Source: CAZDYP01 sp964509505 (lineage in GTDB: Bacteria; Chloroflexota; Anaerolineae; JACRMK01). From it: a stretch of DNA of 7,398 nucleotides. The translations under genes and the position numbers were made by a program. Location: the NCBI GenBank assembly GCA_964509505.1, contig CAZDYP010000213.1, positions 1-7,398 of the forward strand, in the 5' to 3' direction. The notes beneath the pieces were generated by a model, which was not told where the DNA came from, did not search any database, and saw only the letters and a program-made list of their open reading frames with translations. Shown here in pieces: positions 5,018 through 7,398 of the stretch. Within the stretch, counting starts at the first letter, position 1. Every line of letters begins with the position of its first letter.

Positions 5018-5284
5018 CTATTCGATTTTGATTTTGGTCACGCGCTTCGGCTTGTCGGCTTCCGCGTCGTCAAGTTGTGTGAGCATCCCATCAATCATGC
5101 TACGGAAAGCCATCAGCGTTTCCTTCATGGCTGCGCGTCCATGCTTCTTCGCCGCTTGCAGATTCTCGCGCGCTTTGATGCGCCCACGCACTTCGTCGCG
5201 TAATCCTTCGAAGCCGAGCCGCAGATGTTCTTCCCATTTCATTTCTTTGGCTTTGTCTTGGGCTTTCGTCGTTTCTTCACTCAT
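5018..5284 (-). CDS. Hypothetical small helical protein, 88 aa
   Basis: I do not recognise a family. The ATG at 5284 is chosen over an upstream in-frame start at 5314 because a perfect aggagg lies 5 nt before it, and the longer version would read through repeat DNA. The protein is very rich in Lys, Glu, Asp and Arg, has no cysteine and one tryptophan (Trp17), and is predicted by eye to be almost all helix (about 5-70). Its amphipathic spacing (EEHLRLGFEGLRDEVRGR) suggests a coiled coil or a small helical bundle. The last residues are basic and strand-like (KRVTKIKIE). It has no signal peptide and is probably cytoplasmic. It lies 61 bp after the methyltransferase and 90 bp before the glycosyltransferase on the same strand, so co-transcription is likely, but its role in that unit is not known. 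Confidence 0.75.
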   Translation of the reverse strand: MSEETTKAQDKAKEMKWEEHLRLGFEGLRDEVRGRIKARENLQAAKKHGRAAMKETLMAFRSMIDGMLTQLDDAEADKPKRVTKIKIE

Positions 5285-5289
5285 GATAT

Positions 5290-5295
5290 CCTCCT
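5290..5295 (-). promoter_or_regulatory. Ribosome binding site fixing the start at 5284
   Basis: On the minus strand a perfect aggagg is 5 nt before the ATG at 5284. It rules against the in-frame start at 5314. Confidence 0.85.
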
Positions 5296-5297
5296 GC

Positions 5298-5349
5298 GTA
5301 GAGCAACTTTTCAACTTGCTCCAATGGGCAAGGTGGAAACTCGCCCTAC
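5298..5349. repeat. Twin palindromic units overlapping the methyltransferase stop
   Basis: Unit A (5298-5322) has gagcaa (5301-5306) pairing with ttgctc (5316-5321). Unit B (5326-5349) has gggcaagg pairing imperfectly with actcgccc. The outer ends gtagagcaactt and the reverse complement of ctcgccctac are also similar, so the whole 52 bp can fold as one larger structure. The TAG stop of the methyltransferase (5346-5348) lies inside unit B, so the element directly abuts, or supplies, the end of that gene. Confidence 0.6.
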
Positions 5350-6113
5350 AGTTTTTGCGCCAATGCGATTAGCGATGTCCCCCACGGCAAACTGATGGCG
5401 CGCAACAACGCCGCCTCGATTTGCCCGACGATAGTCAACACGTTGTTGACGAGCGGCGGCGCGGGTTCCATTTCCACTTGATAGGCGTCCGCTTGAAAAT
5501 GATGAGAGCTTAATTGCGGTTGAGCTTGGTTGCGTCGGCGCAGCAAGATGACCAACGCTGCCAAGGGAAACACAAAAAAGTTGTTGTACGTCAAGCGTTG
5601 TGCGCGAAAACCCGTCATCTCCAGCTTGCGTCGCAATTCGCCCGCCGTGTAGCGACGGTGGTGCGCGTTCAGTACGTCGTTATGGCTCCACAAAAACATA
5701 AACGCAGGTGTCGTCACCAGCAACCAGCCATGCGGCGCAAGCACGCGTCGGCATTCGCGCAAGATAGCCCCATCATCCTGCACATGCTCGATGACATCCA
5801 GCGCTGTCACCACATCAAACTGCGCGTCGTCATGGGGAATGCCGGCGCTGGCGTCGGCAAGTTTCACGTCATACCCCCGTTGCTGCGCCAGCTTTAACGG
5901 ACGCGGATCCACTTCGATGCCCTTGACCACGCCATAGCGCGCGAGATGGTGCATCATGTTACCCGCGCCACAACCGACATCGAGAATGCGTCGCTGCGCG
6001 CCTGTCCAGTGCGGCGCAACGACGGCAGTGATCGCACGCACACGGCTGGCAAACCACCAATGTTTATCTTCGGCAATCTGTTGTGTTGTCAAACTCGCCG
6101 TTGAAACCGACAT
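5346..6113 (-). CDS. Class I SAM-dependent methyltransferase
   Basis: A 255-aa Rossmann-fold methyltransferase (Methyltransf_11/25 type). Motif I is ILDVGCGAGNM (43-53), the acidic residue that binds the SAM ribose is in GIEVDPRPL (65-73), motif II/III is FDVVTALDVIEH (99-110), and the post-motif strand is RVLAPHGWLLVTTPAF (123-138). The segment HHRRYTAGELRRKLEMTGF (151-169) is typical of methyltransferases found in polysaccharide and lipid-linked sugar loci. The C-terminal part has a hydrophobic stretch (FFVFPLAALVILLRRR, 179-194) and a second one (about 221-253), suggesting attachment to the inner face of the membrane. The substrate cannot be read from the sequence. ATG at 6113 has aggagg 5 nt upstream; another ATG at 6117 is out of frame. 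It probably leads a run with the small protein and the GT9 glycosyltransferase. Confidence 0.93.
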   Translation of the reverse strand: MSVSTASLTTQQIAEDKHWWFASRVRAITAVVAPHWTGAQRRILDVGCGAGNMMHHLARYGVVKGIEVDPRPLKLAQQRGYDVKLADASAGIPHDDAQFDVVTALDVIEHVQDDGAILRECRRVLAPHGWLLVTTPAFMFLWSHNDVLNAHHRRYTAGELRRKLEMTGFRAQRLTYNNFFVFPLAALVILLRRRNQAQPQLSSHHFQADAYQVEMEPAPPLVNNVLTIVGQIEAALLRAISLPWGTSLIALAQKL

Positions 6114-6118
6114 TCATG

Positions 6119-6124
6119 CCTCCT
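6119..6124 (-). promoter_or_regulatory. Ribosome binding site of the methyltransferase
   Basis: The minus strand reads aggagg 5 nt before the ATG at 6113. The overlapping out-of-frame ATG at 6117 is too close to the site to be used efficiently. Confidence 0.8.
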
Positions 6125-6134
6125 GTGGAATATA

Positions 6135-6170
6135 GTAATTGGTAATTGGCAATTGTCAATTGGTGAATTG
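6135..6170. repeat. Heptamer tandem array upstream of the methyltransferase
   Basis: Four 7-bp units, gtaattg (6135-6141), gtaattg (6142-6148), gcaattg (6149-6155) and tcaattg (6156-6162), are followed by a degenerate gtgaattg. The unit is closely related to the ccaatta unit (reverse complement taattgg) of the array at 382-404. It lies directly upstream of the methyltransferase ribosome binding site, where the promoter would be expected. Confidence 0.75.
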
Positions 6171-6319
6171 GCGAGATGCCAATGAAAATACCCCCCCCAC
6201 GTCAAACCTTCCTGCGGACGATGTTCTTCGCGATGAAGAAGGTTGAGTGGAGGTAAATCTCGCGCGAGCAGCTCTAACGCGATGTTTATAGCGGTTTTCA
6301 CATGAACGCGACTCGGTAG

Positions 6320-6352
6320 ATCCTTGCGAAGGTTCAAAACCTTCGCAAGGAT
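6320..6352. repeat. Perfect 15-bp inverted repeat with 3-nt loop
   Basis: The arm atccttgcgaaggtt (6320-6334) and its exact reverse complement (6338-6352) flank caa. No T-run follows on either strand, so a terminator role is not indicated. The perfect symmetry suggests a recent or maintained palindromic repeat. Confidence 0.85.
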
Positions 6353-6525
6353 GCGTCCAAGTAACAAGGCTCTAAATCGCATGCAACCGCAACCCGCTAT
6401 ACATGGGACGCCCTATGGGTATCAGAGCAACTGTTGGAGTAACGGTAAGGGTTGGGGTAACAACGGAGTTGGTCTTCACCGGGTCAGGCGCAGAGGGGTT
6501 CACGAACGCAGAAAAATTCGCGGGC

Positions 6526-6572
6526 GGGCGCGCACCCTACGGGTACGCGCCCACGTTGGCGCTTTGCGCCAA
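6526..6572. repeat. Two adjacent GC-rich hairpins
   Basis: Hairpin 1 pairs gggcgcg (6526-6532) with cgcgccc (6546-6552) and, past one mismatch, accc (6534-6537) with gggt (6541-6544), leaving a 3-nt loop. Hairpin 2 pairs ttggcgc (6556-6562) with gcgccaa (6566-6572) around ttt. They are 3 nt apart. The core accctacgggta resembles gccctatgggta at about 6411-6422, hinting at another decayed copy of hairpin 1. Confidence 0.75.
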
Positions 6573-6649
6573 TACAGACGCCGTTTCACGAGGAAGTGAA
6601 GCGAGCGGTAACAGGGCTAAACAGCGCAGGACGAACAGATGAATTAGGG

Positions 6650-6670
6650 TTCACTGTTCACTGTTCACTG
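6650..6670. repeat. Perfect heptamer tandem array (three copies)
   Basis: The unit ttcactg is repeated exactly three times (6650-6656, 6657-6663, 6664-6670), 16 bp past the stop codon of the minus-strand S9 peptidase gene. Confidence 0.85.
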
Positions 6671-6685
6671 ATGACGGATAACTGT

Positions 6686-7398
6686 TTACTTCAGATACTT
6701 ATCCAGCCACTCCCCAATGCGCGTTAAGCGGTCAAAGCGCAAGTCAATCGGACCGCCGCGCGACATGCCATGGGAGGTTTCGCGCGGATAGCGCACGAAC
6801 ATGGTCTCGACCTTCAGCCATTTCAACGCCGCAAACCACTCTTCGCCTTGTGAAATCGGGCAGCGCAAATCGCCCTCACTGTGAATGATGAGCGTCGGCG
6901 TCTTCACGTTAGCAACATATTTCAACGGCGACAAGTTCCACTGTTGTTCAGTATTCCCCCACACCGTGCCAGGCGCCCACGCGCCATTGCCCGGCATCGT
7001 GATGTCCGACGTGGAGTTCATGCTCAACCAATTGCAAATCGAGCGGTCAGTCACGGCGCATTTGAAACGATCTGTATGCCCGACGACCCAATTCGTCATG
7101 TAGCCGCCATAGCTGCCGCCCGCAATCGCCATGCGCTTCGCATCCACGTACGGCAAGCGCGACATATAATCTGCCGCTGCCATCACGTCTTGATAATCGA
7201 GGTTGCCCCAATCGTGATAGATAGCCGCGCCGAAGTGTTCGTCACGCCCGTTGCTGCCGCGCGGGTTCGTATAGACGACCACATAACCGCGCGCTGCGTG
7301 ATATTGCATCTCGTGGAAGAAGACATTGCCATATTGCGAGTGCGGTCCCCCATGCACATACAACAACGCTGGATATTTTTTGCCCGCTTTGAAATTGG
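6686..7398 (-). CDS. S9 family peptidase (prolyl oligopeptidase / acylaminoacyl-peptidase type), C-terminal catalytic domain
   Basis: The frame enters from the right edge, so the start and the N-terminal beta-propeller are outside the window; 236 residues of the alpha/beta-hydrolase catalytic domain are visible. Numbering from the first visible codon (Asn1): oxyanion-side motif YVHGGPHSQYG (13-23), TNPRGSNGR (43-51), nucleophile Ser95 in AGGSYGGYMTNW, Asp177 in HSEGDLRCPISQGEE, and His209 in RETSHGMSRGG. The full catalytic triad is therefore present in the family order and spacing. The protein ends normally at GEWLDKYLK. Such enzymes cut short peptides or remove N-acylated residues in peptide turnover. 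Whether it is exported cannot be told without the N-terminus. A TTG near the right edge is not a plausible start, because conserved catalytic-domain sequence (NFKAGKKYPA) precedes it. Confidence 0.95.
   Translation of the reverse strand, partial: NFKAGKKYPALLYVHGGPHSQYGNVFFHEMQYHAARGYVVVYTNPRGSNGRDEHFGAAIYHDWGNLDYQDVMAAADYMSRLPYVDAKRMAIAGGSYGGYMTNWVVGHTDRFKCAVTDRSICNWLSMNSTSDITMPGNGAWAPGTVWGNTEQQWNLSPLKYVANVKTPTLIIHSEGDLRCPISQGEEWFAALKWLKVETMFVRYPRETSHGMSRGGPIDLRFDRLTRIGEWLDKYLK

Larger units (their letters stand above)
6171..6649. other. Gene-less repeat-rich stretch between the methyltransferase and the S9 peptidase
   Basis: No gene is supported. The stretch holds a run of eight C (6191-6198), a small hairpin ttcttc/gaagaa (6224-6240), the perfect hairpin at 6320-6352 and the GC-rich hairpin pair at 6526-6572. 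Short minus-strand readings look coding-like: EIYLHSTFFIAKNIVRRKV (about 6200-6260) and a Pro/Thr-rich piece VVTPTLTVTPTVALIP (about 6420-6470). Neither can be extended into a gene, so old coding debris mixed with repeats is the likeliest content. Confidence 0.5.

Noticed and set aside
4536..5372. Long plus-strand open frame of 278 codons
   Set aside because: It runs antisense to the GT9 gene and the small gene, has no family motifs, and its composition (Arg, Ser, Ala rich) is that of a shadow frame.
6191..6198. Run of eight C as a phase-variation tract
   Set aside because: It is outside any gene and not placed within a visible promoter, so no switching role can be supported.
6320..6352. Intrinsic terminator for the S9 peptidase gene
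   Set aside because: It lies more than 330 bp past the stop codon and has no T-run on the minus strand.
6089..6382. Minus-strand frame of 97 codons overlapping the methyltransferase start
   Set aside because: It passes through the heptamer array and half of the perfect palindrome, and overlaps the well-supported methyltransferase start in another frame.
6324..6642. Two overlapping plus-strand frames of 79 and 91 codons
   Set aside because: They cover the hairpin cluster, have no ribosome binding site and show no recognisable motif.

Overview
This 7.4 kb bacterial chromosome segment is moderately GC-rich and carries six complete or nearly complete genes, two genes cut by the window edges, and an unusual amount of decayed coding sequence and short-period repeat DNA between them. 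The protein families and the style of the intergenic repeats suggest a Chloroflexota (Anaerolineae-like) genome. This is an inference from general flavour; no rRNA or marker gene is present to prove it.

Left half, plus strand: the C-terminal tail of a membrane-anchored protein (2-289, possibly DUF2330); an unrecognised acidic 123-aa protein (461-832); a PaaG-like enoyl-CoA hydratase/isomerase (946-1737) preceded by a long hairpin built of octamer repeats; a 687-bp decay zone holding a possible thiol-peroxidase stub (1741-1797), a terminator-like hairpin and a minus-strand fragment of a histidine-kinase-like ATPase (1916-2125); then a membrane-anchored peptidoglycan hydrolase that joins a lytic transglycosylase (SLT) domain to an M23 endopeptidase domain (2425-3450).

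Right half, minus strand: an S9 prolyl-oligopeptidase cut by the right edge (6686-7398); a 570-bp gene-less repeat region; a SAM-dependent methyltransferase (5346-6113); an unrecognised helical 88-aa protein (5018-5284); a GT9 heptosyltransferase-like glycosyltransferase (3929-4927); and a composite remnant of a DUF47/PhoU-like gene fused to a broken PiT phosphate transporter gene (3544-3879). The methyltransferase, small protein and glycosyltransferase lie 61-90 bp apart on one strand and may form a unit for surface-polysaccharide synthesis. The peptidoglycan hydrolase faces them convergently across the phosphate-transport remnant.

The strongest unexplained pattern is a set of short tandem arrays with a 7-bp (once 8-bp) period but a different unit sequence at each site: about 314-345, 367-404, 835-888, 2386-2413, 4203-4240, 4883-4924, 6135-6162 and 6650-6670. 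Two of them (314/367 and 835/899) have a facing inverted copy that can form a hairpin. Two others lie inside the glycosyltransferase reading frame, where they encode a 7-residue periodic insert and an N-terminal extension. They resemble the heptanucleotide STRR repeats of filamentous cyanobacteria in form. No CRISPR array, tRNA, rRNA, transposase or defence system was seen.
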